Shown: positions 35,041 to 47,145 of the stretch, in pieces
Layout: each line of letters opens with the position of its first letter
How positions within the stretch are numbered: the stretch's first letter is position 1
Origin: Porphyrobacter sp.
GTDB lineage: Bacteria; Pseudomonadota; Alphaproteobacteria; Sphingomonadales; Sphingomonadaceae
Length of the DNA stretch: 64,000 nt
Reading direction: 5' to 3'
Assembly (NCBI GenBank): GCA_017744315.1
Contig: JAGIBN010000003.1
Location: 124,001 to 188,000, forward strand
The notes under the pieces: generated by a model
The model's database searches: none
Told to the model about the DNA's origin: nothing
Seen by the model: only the letters and a program-made list of their open reading frames with translations
Made by a program: the position numbers and the translations under genes

Positions 35041-35844
35041 TCACTCGAACCAGTAACAGGTCCCACGCATTTCGAGGCTGACCCGGGCCGGGGCGTCCTT
35101 GCCCGCGAGCGGGTTGTCGAACGCGCCGTGCGGCATGCACTGGGCGCGGGCGGGGTCGCTCTCGCTGGTGGTGAACACGATCGCCTCGTCGGGCGTCATG
35201 TTCGAATAGTAGTACCAGCGGTGGTTGGGGTTCGGCGCCAGCAGGTAGTTGGGGAAACCCCATTCCGGGCTGCCGTCTGGCGGATCGAAGATCGCGTCGC
35301 AGTCGAGCAAGTCTTCCGGGGCGACGCTGGGATAGGCGCAGAGGCCGAGCGGGACATCCTGCGGTGCTCCGGAGAGCGCGCGCCAGACGTTGTACTGGGC
35401 GCTGCGGACCACGGTCTTGCCGGCGGGCGCCGCTTTCTCGCGCATCGCGGCGGCGGCTTCCTTGGCCATGTCGACATGGACGAAGCGCGCGGGATGCGAG
35501 TTGTCGTGCGCCTCGTTCTCGCCGAGCTTTTCGGAGAAGCGCAGGATACCCATCGGGGTCATCACCACTTCGTCGCAGCCGGTCAGGCCCTTGAGAAGCT
35601 CGGCGATCTCGCCGCGATGGACCTCTGCAACCGCCTTGAGGTCGGTCAGGTCAGCAACCGCGCTCTTGTGTTCGACCAGGGTGAAGCCCTCGCGATCGAG
35701 CGTGCAGCCCAGGCCCCGCGCATCGGCGATGGCGACTTCCTCGGGCGCCAGCGGGACGAAGTCCTTCTCGTGCGCGTTGGCGTAGAAAAAGGGCTTCTTC
35801 TCGGTGCGTTCGGAATAGCCGATCTGAGCGCGGACTTCTGTCAT
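35041..35844 (-). CDS. CmcJ/NvfI-family oxidoreductase-like protein
   Basis: A 267-residue member of the CmcJ/NvfI/AsaB-like family, best known from fungal and actinobacterial secondary metabolism. Diagnostic stretches: RFVHVDM (metal-binding-type HxD), QYNVWRALSGAPQDVPLGLC, NHRWYYYSNMTPDEAIVFTTSESD and CMPHGAFDNP. Characterised relatives are non-haem-iron dioxygenases/isomerases or desaturase-like enzymes. The substrate is unknown. The ATG at 35844 overlaps the stop of the aldo-keto reductase gene (ATGA), so the two enzymes are made together. A long open frame spanning both genes in another register is an artefact. Confidence 0.8.
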   Translation of the reverse strand: MTEVRAQIGYSERTEKKPFFYANAHEKDFVPLAPEEVAIADARGLGCTLDREGFTLVEHKSAVADLTDLKAVAEVHRGEIAELLKGLTGCDEVVMTPMGILRFSEKLGENEAHDNSHPARFVHVDMAKEAAAAMREKAAPAGKTVVRSAQYNVWRALSGAPQDVPLGLCAYPSVAPEDLLDCDAIFDPPDGSPEWGFPNYLLAPNPNHRWYYYSNMTPDEAIVFTTSESDPARAQCMPHGAFDNPLAGKDAPARVSLEMRGTCYWFE

Positions 35845-36857
35845 GCCGGTTCGAATTCCTCGGTGTCGATGGTGGGCCTGATGGCATCGTGATAGCGATG
35901 GCCGGCGACCGTGTCTTCGTTGATCAGCGCATCGGCTGCTTCGAGCACATCCCCAGGCAATGGCAGGCCCCAGGCAGCGTGGTTGTCCGCCAGGTGCTGC
36001 AGGCTGGTCGTGCCGGGGATCACGTGGACGTGGTCGCCGCGCGAAAGCACCCAGGCGAGGGCAAGCTGGCCGGGCGTGACGCCCGCTTCCTCGGCGAGCG
36101 CGACCAGGCTCTCGATCAGCGCCAGGTTGTGCGGCCAGTTCTCCGCATTGAAGCGCGGCATCTTGGTGCGCAGGTCGCTCTCCTCGAGCGTTGAGGGATC
36201 GCGCAGCACGCCGCCGAGCGCTCCGCGGCCGACGGGGGAGAAGGCGACCAGCGGCACGCCCAGCTCGCCGCAAGTGTCGAGCACGCCCAGTTCGACGTTG
36301 CGGGTCCACAGCGAGTATTCGGTCTGTACGGCGCCGACCGGGTGAACCGCATGCGCCTCGCGGACATGGGCGGCGGACCATTCGGACACGCCGTAGCCGC
36401 CGATCTTGCCGGCCTCGATCGCGCGGGCAAGCGCGCCGACCGAATCCGCGATGCCGACCTTCGGGTCGAAGCGGTGCATGTAGTAGAGATCGATGTGGTC
36501 GGTACCGAGCAGGCGCAGGCTCTCGTCGATCGCCTGGTCGATCGCTGCGGGCGAGCAATCCACCCCGCGCTTCGGACCATCGACCACGATGCCGCACTTG
36601 GACGCGAGGAAGAACTCGTTGCGACGGCCCTTGAGCGCTTCGCCGATCAGCGCTTCGTTCTTGCCGCCGCCGTAGATGCGCGCGGTGTCGAGGTGGTTGT
36701 AACCAAGGTCCAGCGCCCGGTTGAGCAGCTTGGCGCCGTCTTCGGGGCTCGGCGGGGTGCCATAGGCCCAGGACAGGTTCATGCATCCAAGGCCCACCGG
36801 GTGGAGCGCCCTGCCCGAGATAGTACGGCCGGAGATGGTGCGGGTTTTGTCAGTCAT
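35841..36857 (-). CDS. Aldo/keto reductase
   Basis: A 338-residue NADPH-dependent aldo-keto reductase. The catalytic tetrad is visible in order: Asp and Tyr in HLDTARIYGG, Lys in LASKCG, and His in LYYMHRFDP. GTTSLQHLADNHAAW is the cofactor-binding C-terminal motif. The family reduces aldehydes or ketones to alcohols, and it resembles the YajO/Gcy-like general group. The substrate is unknown. The start at 36857 follows a palindrome-bearing gap. Its stop overlaps the start of the CmcJ-like gene, implying a two-step pathway. Confidence 0.9.
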   Translation of the reverse strand: MTDKTRTISGRTISGRALHPVGLGCMNLSWAYGTPPSPEDGAKLLNRALDLGYNHLDTARIYGGGKNEALIGEALKGRRNEFFLASKCGIVVDGPKRGVDCSPAAIDQAIDESLRLLGTDHIDLYYMHRFDPKVGIADSVGALARAIEAGKIGGYGVSEWSAAHVREAHAVHPVGAVQTEYSLWTRNVELGVLDTCGELGVPLVAFSPVGRGALGGVLRDPSTLEESDLRTKMPRFNAENWPHNLALIESLVALAEEAGVTPGQLALAWVLSRGDHVHVIPGTTSLQHLADNHAAWGLPLPGDVLEAADALINEDTVAGHRYHDAIRPTIDTEEFEPA

Positions 36858-36908
36858 GCGCGCCCCTCTGCCGGAGGAGGCAGAGGAATGGCAACCCTCA
36901 CAATCTCA

Positions 36909-37052
36909 AATCCTCCCTGTCGGCGAAGTCGATGGGGAGGGGGACCGTCTGCGAAGCGGATGGTGGAGGGGCAAGCGGTGCGCCAAGGGCCCCTCCGTCA
37001 CGCGCCTGCAGCGCGTGCCACCTCCCCATGAGCTTCGCTCACAGGGAGGATT
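36909..37052. repeat. Nested palindromic intergenic repeat, about 144 bp
   Basis: The outer arms 36909-36940 and 37021-37052 are a 32-bp imperfect inverted repeat, AATCCTCCCTGT...ATGGGGAGG against its complement, with about five mismatches. Inside is a second inverted pair, GGAGGGGC near 36965 and GCCCCTCC near 36989. The same CCTCCCC/GGTGGAGGGGC vocabulary recurs at 48074-48184 and 38501-38560. It looks like a dispersed REP/MITE-like element of this genome; no coding capacity. Confidence 0.65.
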
Positions 37053-37059
37053 GGGCGTT

Positions 37060-37428
37060 TTACAGGGTTTCGAGCACCTTCTTGGCCCAGTTGTAGAACG
37101 CATCCTGCTTGCGTCCGAGCTCGTCGGTCGAGCGGCGGTAGCCGATGTGGTCCTCGTCGATCTGGGTGCTGCGCCACTTCGCCTGGTGCTGGGCCAGGGC
37201 CTGACGCATCTCGAAGAACTGGCTTTCGAATTCGTGGGCGACTTCCGGGCGCGCCTTGAGCCGGGTGTCTGCCTTGATCGAGCCCATCATCTCCGCAATC
37301 AGCGTCGCGAAACGTGTGCGAAGGCGGACGATGTCGCGCACAGCCCGCTCTTCAGTGGACTTTGCGGCTTGCTGCATAAGCAGGTGCGTTTCCTGAGCTT
37401 CGCCCAGGATACGATCCAGTTCAGCCAT
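37060..37428 (-). CDS. Hypothetical all-helical protein
   Basis: A 122-residue protein, MAELDRILGEAQETHLLMQQAAKS..., predicted almost wholly alpha-helical with heptad-like spacing, ending FYNWAKKVLETL. There is no signal peptide or membrane helix. No family is recognised; it has the look of a small cytoplasmic helical bundle. The start at 37428 has GGGGAG six bases upstream, and that ribosome site is buried in a perfect 11-bp hairpin. It lies 95 bp downstream of ligC in the same direction, so read-through from the lig operon is possible. Confidence 0.65.
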   Translation of the reverse strand: MAELDRILGEAQETHLLMQQAAKSTEERAVRDIVRLRTRFATLIAEMMGSIKADTRLKARPEVAHEFESQFFEMRQALAQHQAKWRSTQIDEDHIGYRRSTDELGRKQDAFYNWAKKVLETL

Positions 37429-37430
37429 GA

Positions 37431-37467
37431 GGCTCCCCAACTTTGTTCTCGTTTTCGTTGGGGAGCC
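37431..37467 (-). promoter_or_regulatory. Hairpin that sequesters the ribosome-binding site
   Basis: GGCTCCCCAAC (37431-37441) and GTTGGGGAGCC (37457-37467) form a perfect 11-bp stem with a 15-nt purine/U-rich loop on the minus-strand transcript. The GGGGAG ribosome site of the gene starting at 37428 lies wholly within the stem, two bases before the ATG. It could be a translational switch or, for ligC read-through, an attenuator. It lacks a U-tract. Confidence 0.6.
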
Positions 37468-37523
37468 CTCTAGCATACTATTGGGTCAACAATACCTTAA
37501 CGGCACGCCGACCCGAGTGGAGA

Positions 37524-38480
37524 TCAGGACCAGCCGTCCTGAGCTTCCAGGCTCGCGGCGAGCTCGCCGATCACGCGATAGCAGTCGAGCACCTGGGCGA
37601 CCGAGCTGTTCGGCTCACGCCCTTCGCGGATCGCGGCGATGAATTCGCGGTCCTGCAGCTCGATGCCGTTGTTGGAGACGGTGACGCCGGTCAGGTCGAT
37701 CGGCTCTTCCTTGCCGGTTACGAGATCGTCGTAGCGCGCGATGTAGGTCGCGGTGTCGCCGATGTAGCGGAAGAAGGTGCCGAGCGGACCGTCGTTGTTG
37801 AAGCTGAGCGAGAGGGTGCAGATCGCGCCGCTTTCGCTCTTGAGCTGGATGGACATGTCCATCGCGATGCCGAGTTCCGGGTGCTTGGGACCCTGGATGG
37901 CATTGGCGGTGACGATCTTGCCGGCCTGGTAGGCGAACAGGTCGATCGTGTGCGCGGCGTGGTGCCACAGCAGGTGGTCGGTCCACGAACGGGCTTCGCC
38001 CTTGGCGTTCATGTTCTTGCGACGGAAGAAGTAGGTCTGCACGTCCATCTGCTGGATCGACAGCTCACCCGCGACGATCTTGTTATGGACGTACTGGTGG
38101 CTCGGATTGAAGCGGCGGGTGTGTCCGACCATGCAGACGAGGCCGGTTTCCTGCTGCTTCTTGAGCACGGCTTCGGCATCGGCCCAGCTGTCCGACAGCG
38201 GGATTTCGACCTGGACGTGCTTGCCGGCGTTCATGCAGGCGATCGCCTGTTCGGCGTGCATCTGCGTCGGGGTGCAGAGGATCACCGCGTCGACATCGTC
38301 ACGCTCGAGCGCTTCGCTCAGTTCGGTGCCGGAATGCCTGGCGCCATACTTGGCGGCGACTTCCGCGGCCTGTTCGGCGCGGCGGGAAATGATCGAGGTG
38401 ATCTCGACGCCGTCGATGTTCTTGAGGCCGTCGAGGTGCTTTTCACCGAAAGCGCCGGCACCGGCGAGAGCAATGCGCAT
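37524..38480 (-). CDS. ligC: 4-carboxy-2-hydroxymuconate-6-semialdehyde dehydrogenase LigC
   Basis: A 318-residue GFO/IDH/MocA-family dehydrogenase. LigC oxidises the hemiacetal of 4-carboxy-2-hydroxymuconate-6-semialdehyde with NAD(P)+ to 2-pyrone-4,6-dicarboxylate, the step after ring cleavage. The sequence tracks LigC of SYK-6 closely as I recall it: MRIALAGAGAFGEKHLDGL (Rossmann loop), CTPTQMHAEQAIACMNAGKH, GHTRRFNPSHQY, SWTDHLLWHHAAHT and LSFNNDGPLGTFFRYI. The start at 38480 matches the family N-terminus. It is the last lig gene of the minus-strand operon, 89 bp after ligB with hairpins between. Confidence 0.96.
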   Translation of the reverse strand: MRIALAGAGAFGEKHLDGLKNIDGVEITSIISRRAEQAAEVAAKYGARHSGTELSEALERDDVDAVILCTPTQMHAEQAIACMNAGKHVQVEIPLSDSWADAEAVLKKQQETGLVCMVGHTRRFNPSHQYVHNKIVAGELSIQQMDVQTYFFRRKNMNAKGEARSWTDHLLWHHAAHTIDLFAYQAGKIVTANAIQGPKHPELGIAMDMSIQLKSESGAICTLSLSFNNDGPLGTFFRYIGDTATYIARYDDLVTGKEEPIDLTGVTVSNNGIELQDREFIAAIREGREPNSSVAQVLDCYRVIGELAASLEAQDGWS

Positions 38481-38500
38481 GGGGGAACTCCTAATCAAGT

Positions 38501-38560
38501 GCCCCTCCCGCACGCGGGAGGGGCTAAAGGTTGGTCTGTCCCCTCCCGCCTGGGAAGGGG
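38501..38560 (-). repeat. Tandem GC hairpins between ligB and ligC
   Basis: GCCCCTCCCGC (38501-38511) and GCGGGAGGGGC (38514-38524) form a perfect 11-bp stem. A second stem CCCCTCCC/GGGAAGGGG follows (about 38541-38561). They belong to the same CCTCCCC repeat vocabulary as 36909-37052. Being inside the lig operon, they may set the ratio of ligC to ligAB mRNA. Confidence 0.55.
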
Positions 38561-38569
38561 AGCTCTAGA

Positions 38570-39880
<1,311 letters not shown>

Positions 39881-39884
<4 letters not shown>

Positions 39885-40195
39885 TGGTCTTTCCATTCGT
39901 AGGTGAGCGGCGCTTCGCGAAAAGCGAAGCGGTCGATATGCCGTTCGATCACGCCGCGCATGTGAACATTGCGCTCCGCGTCGCCGGTGGTGAGGGTGAT
40001 GGCAATGCCTTCGGGCCGCGCGGTCATGATCGCCGTCTCGGTGTCCGAGAACGGGAACACGCCCATCCCATCGCCGTCGTCATAGCTGGTGGCCATCTTG
40101 TGGCCCCAGTGGCTGACGAGCTGCTGGATGTACCGCTCCGGTTTGGCGCACAGGGCCAGGCCCGTCGCCGTGAAGGAGGTCTCAGTCTCGGTCAT
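39881..40195 (-). CDS. DUF2218-family protein within the lig operon
   Basis: A 104-residue protein matching DUF2218: an N-terminal ALCAKPERYIQQLVSHWGHK segment, a GMGVFPFSDTETAIMTARPEGIAITL core, and a C-terminal VIERHIDRFAFRE motif. Family members are small uncharacterised proteins, often beside siderophore or iron-related genes. Both ends overlap neighbours as ATGA, with ligJ upstream and ligA downstream, so it is translated within the protocatechuate operon. An accessory role in iron loading or protection of LigAB is speculation consistent with position. Confidence 0.82.
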
Positions 40196-41217
40196 TTTCC
40201 CATTGCCTTCAATTTTGCATCGAGCCGTGGGAACACCTTACGCGCATTGCCTTCGAAGATGGCGTGTTTCTGTGCGTCAGAGATATCGAGCGCGTCGATA
40301 TAGCGCTTGGTGTCGTCGAAATAATGGCCGGTGGTCGGGTCGATCCCGCGCACCGCGCCAACCATCTCGCTGCCGAACAGGATGTTCTTGGTCTCGATCA
40401 CGTCGGCCAGCAGGTCGATGCCCGGCTGATGATAGACGCAAGTGTCGAAATAGACGTTGTTCATCAGGTGGGTATCGAGGCTCGGCTGCTTCAACATGTC
40501 TGCAAGTCCGCGATAGCGGCCCCAGTGGAATGGCACGGCGCCGCCACCGTGCGGTATGATGAATCTCAAAGTCGGGAAGCGGCTGAATAGATCCCCCTGC
40601 AGCAGTTGCATGAAGGCGACCGTGTCGGCGGCGAGGTAGAAGCCGCCCGTCGCGTGCATCGCCGGGTTGCAGCTGCCCGAGACGTGGATCATCGCCGGCA
40701 CGTCGAGTTCGGCCAGGACCTCGTAGAGCGGGAACCACGATTCGTCGGTCAGCGGCGGGTGAGTGAAGTGGCCGCCGCCCGGATCGGGGTTGAGGTTGCA
40801 GCCGATGAAGCCGAGTTCCTCGACGCAGCGGCGCAGTTCCTTGATCGAGGCGGTCAGGTCCGCCTTCGGGCTCTGCGGCAGCATGCACACGCCGGTGAAC
40901 ACTTCCGGATAGAGTTCGGTCACGCGGTAGATCAGGTCGTTGCAGGCGATCGACCAGGCTTCGCTCACCGCCTGGTCGCCGACATGGTGCGCCATGGTGG
41001 AGGCGCGCGGCGAGAAGATCGTGTGATCGGCACCACGTTCGCGGATCAGGCGCAGCTGGTTCTTCTCGATCGTCTCGCGGATCTCATCATCGCTGATCGC
41101 CGGATAAGCCGGCGGAGCCGACCCCTCCTTGAAGGCCGCCTTCTGCGCGTCACGCCAGACGTCATGCTGGGACGGGGCAGTGGTGTAGTGACCGTGGCAA
41201 TCGATGATCAGCGTCAT
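40192..41217 (-). CDS. ligJ: 4-oxalomesaconate hydratase
   Basis: A 341-residue amidohydrolase-superfamily hydratase, the length of LigJ of SYK-6. It adds water to the LigU-generated 4-carboxy-2-hydroxymuconate isomer to form 4-carboxy-4-hydroxy-2-oxoadipate. IIDCHGHYT holds the metal histidines (His8, His10). MIHVSGSCNPAMHATG and IIPHGGGAVPFHWGRYRG provide further metal ligands, and FGSEMVGAVRG closes the barrel with the Glu that replaces the usual Asp. The start at 41217 lies 22 bp after the DUF1932 gene. Its stop overlaps the DUF2218 start. Confidence 0.95.
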   Translation of the reverse strand: MTLIIDCHGHYTTAPSQHDVWRDAQKAAFKEGSAPPAYPAISDDEIRETIEKNQLRLIRERGADHTIFSPRASTMAHHVGDQAVSEAWSIACNDLIYRVTELYPEVFTGVCMLPQSPKADLTASIKELRRCVEELGFIGCNLNPDPGGGHFTHPPLTDESWFPLYEVLAELDVPAMIHVSGSCNPAMHATGGFYLAADTVAFMQLLQGDLFSRFPTLRFIIPHGGGAVPFHWGRYRGLADMLKQPSLDTHLMNNVYFDTCVYHQPGIDLLADVIETKNILFGSEMVGAVRGIDPTTGHYFDDTKRYIDALDISDAQKHAIFEGNARKVFPRLDAKLKAMGK

Positions 41218-41239
41218 GTCCGCTCAGTTCCTCTTTTTT

Positions 41240-42052
41240 CTAGTTCCGCGTTTGAGCCGCGCGGCGCTGCCGCTCGGCCGTATTGCGAGTCATCAAAGGC
41301 TCTACGCCCAGCGCTTCGAGCGTCCGGGCCGATTCTTCCATCTCGGCCGCACGCCGCAGGCCATGCAGGTGCATCCGTTCGAGATTGTAGGCGATGCGAT
41401 CCGCCCAACCGATCGTCTTTTCCGAGGCATCGAGCGAGGCGACGACCTCATCGAACACGCCAGCGGCGTTGGCAGCGGCGGCGCATTCATCGCTCAGAGC
41501 TTCGATGCCTTTGACCATGACCGAACGGATCAGCTTGATCGCAGACGCACGGCCCACTTTGTCGCCAGCGATGCTGACGTTGGTGAAGCCGATCGCGCGG
41601 AGCAGTTCCTCCGCTTGTTCGCTGTGCGGGCCCGACAGCAGCAGCGGCACCGCCAGATCGCGATTGACCGGAGCCATCACCGCCACGTCGATATAGCGCC
41701 CGCCGGCAGCCTCGACGATCTTGGCCGCGGCCTGCTTGGTGTCAGGGGCGATCGAGTTCATATCGCACCAGATGGCGCCTTTGCCGAGCAGCGGGGCACA
41801 TTCTTCGGCCGCGCCGAGCGCCGCATCGGCGGTGACCAGCGAAATCGCGATGCCGGCGCCTTCGAGAGCGCTGCGGGCATCGTTGGCCGTCTCGACCCCG
41901 TACCGGGCCATCAGCTCGCGGCGATCCGACTTGATGTCCCACCCGCGCGCACGACCGCCCCAGTGTCCGGCGCTGGCAAAGCCTTCGCCGGCCTCGCCAA
42001 AGCCGATCAGCGCCAAACGGGGCGCGGGAGAGGTTGCATTCGAGTCAGACAT
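41240..42052 (-). CDS. NAD(P)-binding, DUF1932 dehydrogenase-like protein heading the ligJABC operon
   Basis: A 270-residue protein of the 6-phosphogluconate/3-hydroxyisobutyrate dehydrogenase superfamily. The Rossmann start is RLALIGFGEAGEGFASAG, then CDMNSIAPDTK, and YIDVAVMAPVNRDLAVPLLLSG. The C-terminal DUF1932 helical domain carries KLIRSVMVKGIEALSDECA, with the Lys equivalent to the catalytic Lys of this superfamily. Its reaction is unknown. As first gene of the lig operon it probably handles a pathway side-product or stereoisomer, which is inference. The start at 42052 is the only good ATG. An operator copy lies 22-40 bp upstream. Confidence 0.82.
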   Translation of the reverse strand: MSDSNATSPAPRLALIGFGEAGEGFASAGHWGGRARGWDIKSDRRELMARYGVETANDARSALEGAGIAISLVTADAALGAAEECAPLLGKGAIWCDMNSIAPDTKQAAAKIVEAAGGRYIDVAVMAPVNRDLAVPLLLSGPHSEQAEELLRAIGFTNVSIAGDKVGRASAIKLIRSVMVKGIEALSDECAAAANAAGVFDEVVASLDASEKTIGWADRIAYNLERMHLHGLRRAAEMEESARTLEALGVEPLMTRNTAERQRRAAQTRN

Positions 42053-42074
42053 CCTATGGCTCCGCCGTTACTGA

Positions 42075-42093
42075 ATGTATGTGTTGCTTACAA
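42075..42093. promoter_or_regulatory. Operator copy between divergent lig operons: ATGTATGTGTTGCTTACAA
   Basis: This has the WTGT-N11-ACAA arrangement with TGTATG/CTTACA arms, at the same spacing as the ligM palindrome. It lies between DUF1932-ligJABC (22-40 bp upstream of that start) and ligKUI (91-109 bp upstream of ligK). T-N11-A also fits a LysR box; in SYK-6 the LysR-type LigR controls the equivalent operons. Either a shared repressor or a LigR-like activator is possible. Confidence 0.6.
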
Positions 42094-42183
42094 GTTTGCC
42101 AGAGTTCGCTCGGGACCCTTGACGCAAGGGGCCGCTCGGGTCCACCGGGCACCGCGTAACTGCTGCCCGGAGGAGTCGCACAG

Positions 42184-42858
42184 ATGAGCGGTGTCGTCGT
42201 CCAGAATATCGAACGCGCGGACCTTGAGGTCGTCAACGGCCTTGGCGCCTGCGGGGTCGCCACCGTCCATGAATCGCAGGACCGCACCGGTCTGCTCGCC
42301 AGCTACATGCGCCCGATCTATCCCGGCGCCCGCATCGGCGCGACGGCGGTGACGATCAGCGTGCCCCCGGGCGACAACTACATGGTCCACGCCGCGATCG
42401 AACAATGCCGCGAAGGCGACATCCTGGTTATCGCGCCGACCAGCCCGTGCGAAGACGGCTATTTCGGCGACTTGCTCGCCACCAGCGCCCAGGCCCGCGG
42501 CTGCCGCGGCCTGATCATCGATGCCGGCGTGCGCGACGTGCGCGACCTGCACGAAATGAACTTCCCCGTGTGGTCGAAGCGCGTGTTCGCGCAGGGCACG
42601 ATCAAGGCCAGCCTCGGCAGCGTCAACGTGCCGGTCGTCTGCGCCGGCGCCTATATCGAGCCGGGCGACGTGATCGTGGCCGACGATGACGGCGTCTGCG
42701 TGGTCAAACGCGCCGATGCGGTGAAGGTGCTCGAAAAGGCCCGCGCCCGCGAAGCCAACGAGGGCGATAAGCGCGCCCGCCTTGCCTCGGGCGAACTCGG
42801 CCTCGACATGTACGGCTTCCGCCAGAAGCTGACCGACATGGGTCTGAAGTGGATTTGA
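42184..42858 (+). CDS. ligK: 4-carboxy-4-hydroxy-2-oxoadipate aldolase
   Basis: A 224-residue class II (HMG/CHA) aldolase of the RraA-like fold. It cleaves 4-carboxy-4-hydroxy-2-oxoadipate to pyruvate and oxaloacetate, the last step of the pathway. Landmarks: [41 protein letters not shown], and [13 protein letters not shown] with the catalytic Arg117-Asp118 pair. The C-terminal helix [18 protein letters not shown] is typical of LigK. The start has GGAGGAG eight bases upstream. It is the first gene of the ligKUI operon and diverges from the ligJABC operon. Confidence 0.95.
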   Translation: MSGVVVQNIERADLEVVNGLGACGVATVHESQDRTGLLASYMRPIYPGARIGATAVTISVPPGDNYMVHAAIEQCREGDILVIAPTSPCEDGYFGDLLATSAQARGCRGLIIDAGVRDVRDLHEMNFPVWSKRVFAQGTIKASLGSVNVPVVCAGAYIEPGDVIVADDDGVCVVKRADAVKVLEKARAREANEGDKRARLASGELGLDMYGFRQKLTDMGLKWI

Positions 42859-42860
42859 GC

Positions 42861-46086
<3,226 letters not shown>

Positions 46087-46155
46087 CGCGTGCAGCTATC
46101 GACAGGCCGGAACCACAACGCAAGTTGCGGGTAAATAAGCCGGACGGCCACGAGG

Positions 46156-47037
46156 GTGAAACAGGCTGAGAAAACAGGGAGTAATACACTGCCCCAGACC
46201 CAACTCCTTCGCCGTGCGGCCTTGATTGCCGGCACACTTGCAATTGCCACCGCCGTCCCCGCTTTCGCGCAGGACGAAGGCGCCTCTCAGGAAGGCGCCA
46301 CTCAAGAGGCCAAGGAACCGCGGCGCTACCGCCTGACCGCCGGCCTGCAGTTCTTTCCGCGCTATCCCGGATCGGATGAGTTGCAGCCGAGCCCGATGAT
46401 AAACTTCGACGCGGTCCGGGGTGACGAACCGTTCAAGTTCGAAGCGCCTGACGACGGCTTCGGCATTGAAATCGTTCGCGCGGGCGGGTTCGCCTTCGGG
46501 CCGATCCTCAATTTCGAGGATGCCCGGACAGCCAAGGACGTCGGCACCGAACTGCCCAAGGTGGACTTCAGCTTCGAAGTCGGCGGAGTGGTCAGTTACA
46601 ATCTGGGCGATAACTTCCGTGTGCGTGGCGAGTTGCGCAAGGGCGTGACCGGTCACAAGGGTTGGGTGGGAATCGCGGGAGCGGATGTAATCCTGCGCGA
46701 TCAGGACAAATGGCTGTTCTCGATCGGCCCGCGCCTGACCTGGAGCGACAACCGGTACCGGGACGCCTATTTCAGCGTCGCCCCCGAAGATGCGCTGGCG
46801 AGCGGCTTGCCGGCATACGATGCCAAGGGAGGGATCCAGGCCTACGGGGCCACCGCCTCCTTCCTGACCCAGTTTTCCGAACAGTGGGGCATTGACGTGT
46901 TCGTCAAGTACGACCGGTTGACCGACAACGCGGCCAATTCCCCGATCGTCCAGACCTTCGGTTCCCGCCATCAATTCGCCGGCGGCCTGGGGCTGACCTA
47001 CACGTTCCGCGACGCGAACCTCGACAAGATGTTCTGA
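46156..47037 (+). CDS. MipA/OmpV-family outer-membrane protein
   Basis: A protein of about 293 residues with a signal peptide (cleavage near VPAFAQDE) and an outer-membrane beta-barrel of the MipA/OmpV family. Landmarks: RRYRLTAGLQFFPRYPGSDELQPSPMINF, the family's opening strands, GHKGWVGIAGADVILRDQDKWLFSIGPRLTWSDNRY, and GLGLTYTFRDANLDKMF with terminal Phe. Some relatives scaffold murein hydrolases, others are porin-like. The start is the GTG at 46156 with overlapping GAGG. No ATG precedes the signal peptide, so the exact start is uncertain. Confidence 0.85.
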   Translation: MKQAEKTGSNTLPQTQLLRRAALIAGTLAIATAVPAFAQDEGASQEGATQEAKEPRRYRLTAGLQFFPRYPGSDELQPSPMINFDAVRGDEPFKFEAPDDGFGIEIVRAGGFAFGPILNFEDARTAKDVGTELPKVDFSFEVGGVVSYNLGDNFRVRGELRKGVTGHKGWVGIAGADVILRDQDKWLFSIGPRLTWSDNRYRDAYFSVAPEDALASGLPAYDAKGGIQAYGATASFLTQFSEQWGIDVFVKYDRLTDNAANSPIVQTFGSRHQFAGGLGLTYTFRDANLDKMF

Positions 47038-47145
47038 TCGTACCGTTCGGGGGAAACACCGGGATTCCCCCGACTGACAGCGGGTTCGGCCTGTGTCCTA
47101 TTGTGCGCATCGTGCCAGGAGAACCTCGCCCGGGAGAACTTGTCG

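Noticed and set aside
35041..36786. A single 581-codon frame covering both the aldo-keto reductase region and the CmcJ-like gene
   Set aside because: Only its C-terminal 267 residues are real protein. The first part is an Arg-rich out-of-frame reading of the aldo-keto reductase gene.
37475..37495. GCATAC with a nearby CAACAA, resembling the lig operator
   Set aside because: The arms do not have the TTGT-N11-ACAA spacing or symmetry, so it is not counted as a motif copy.
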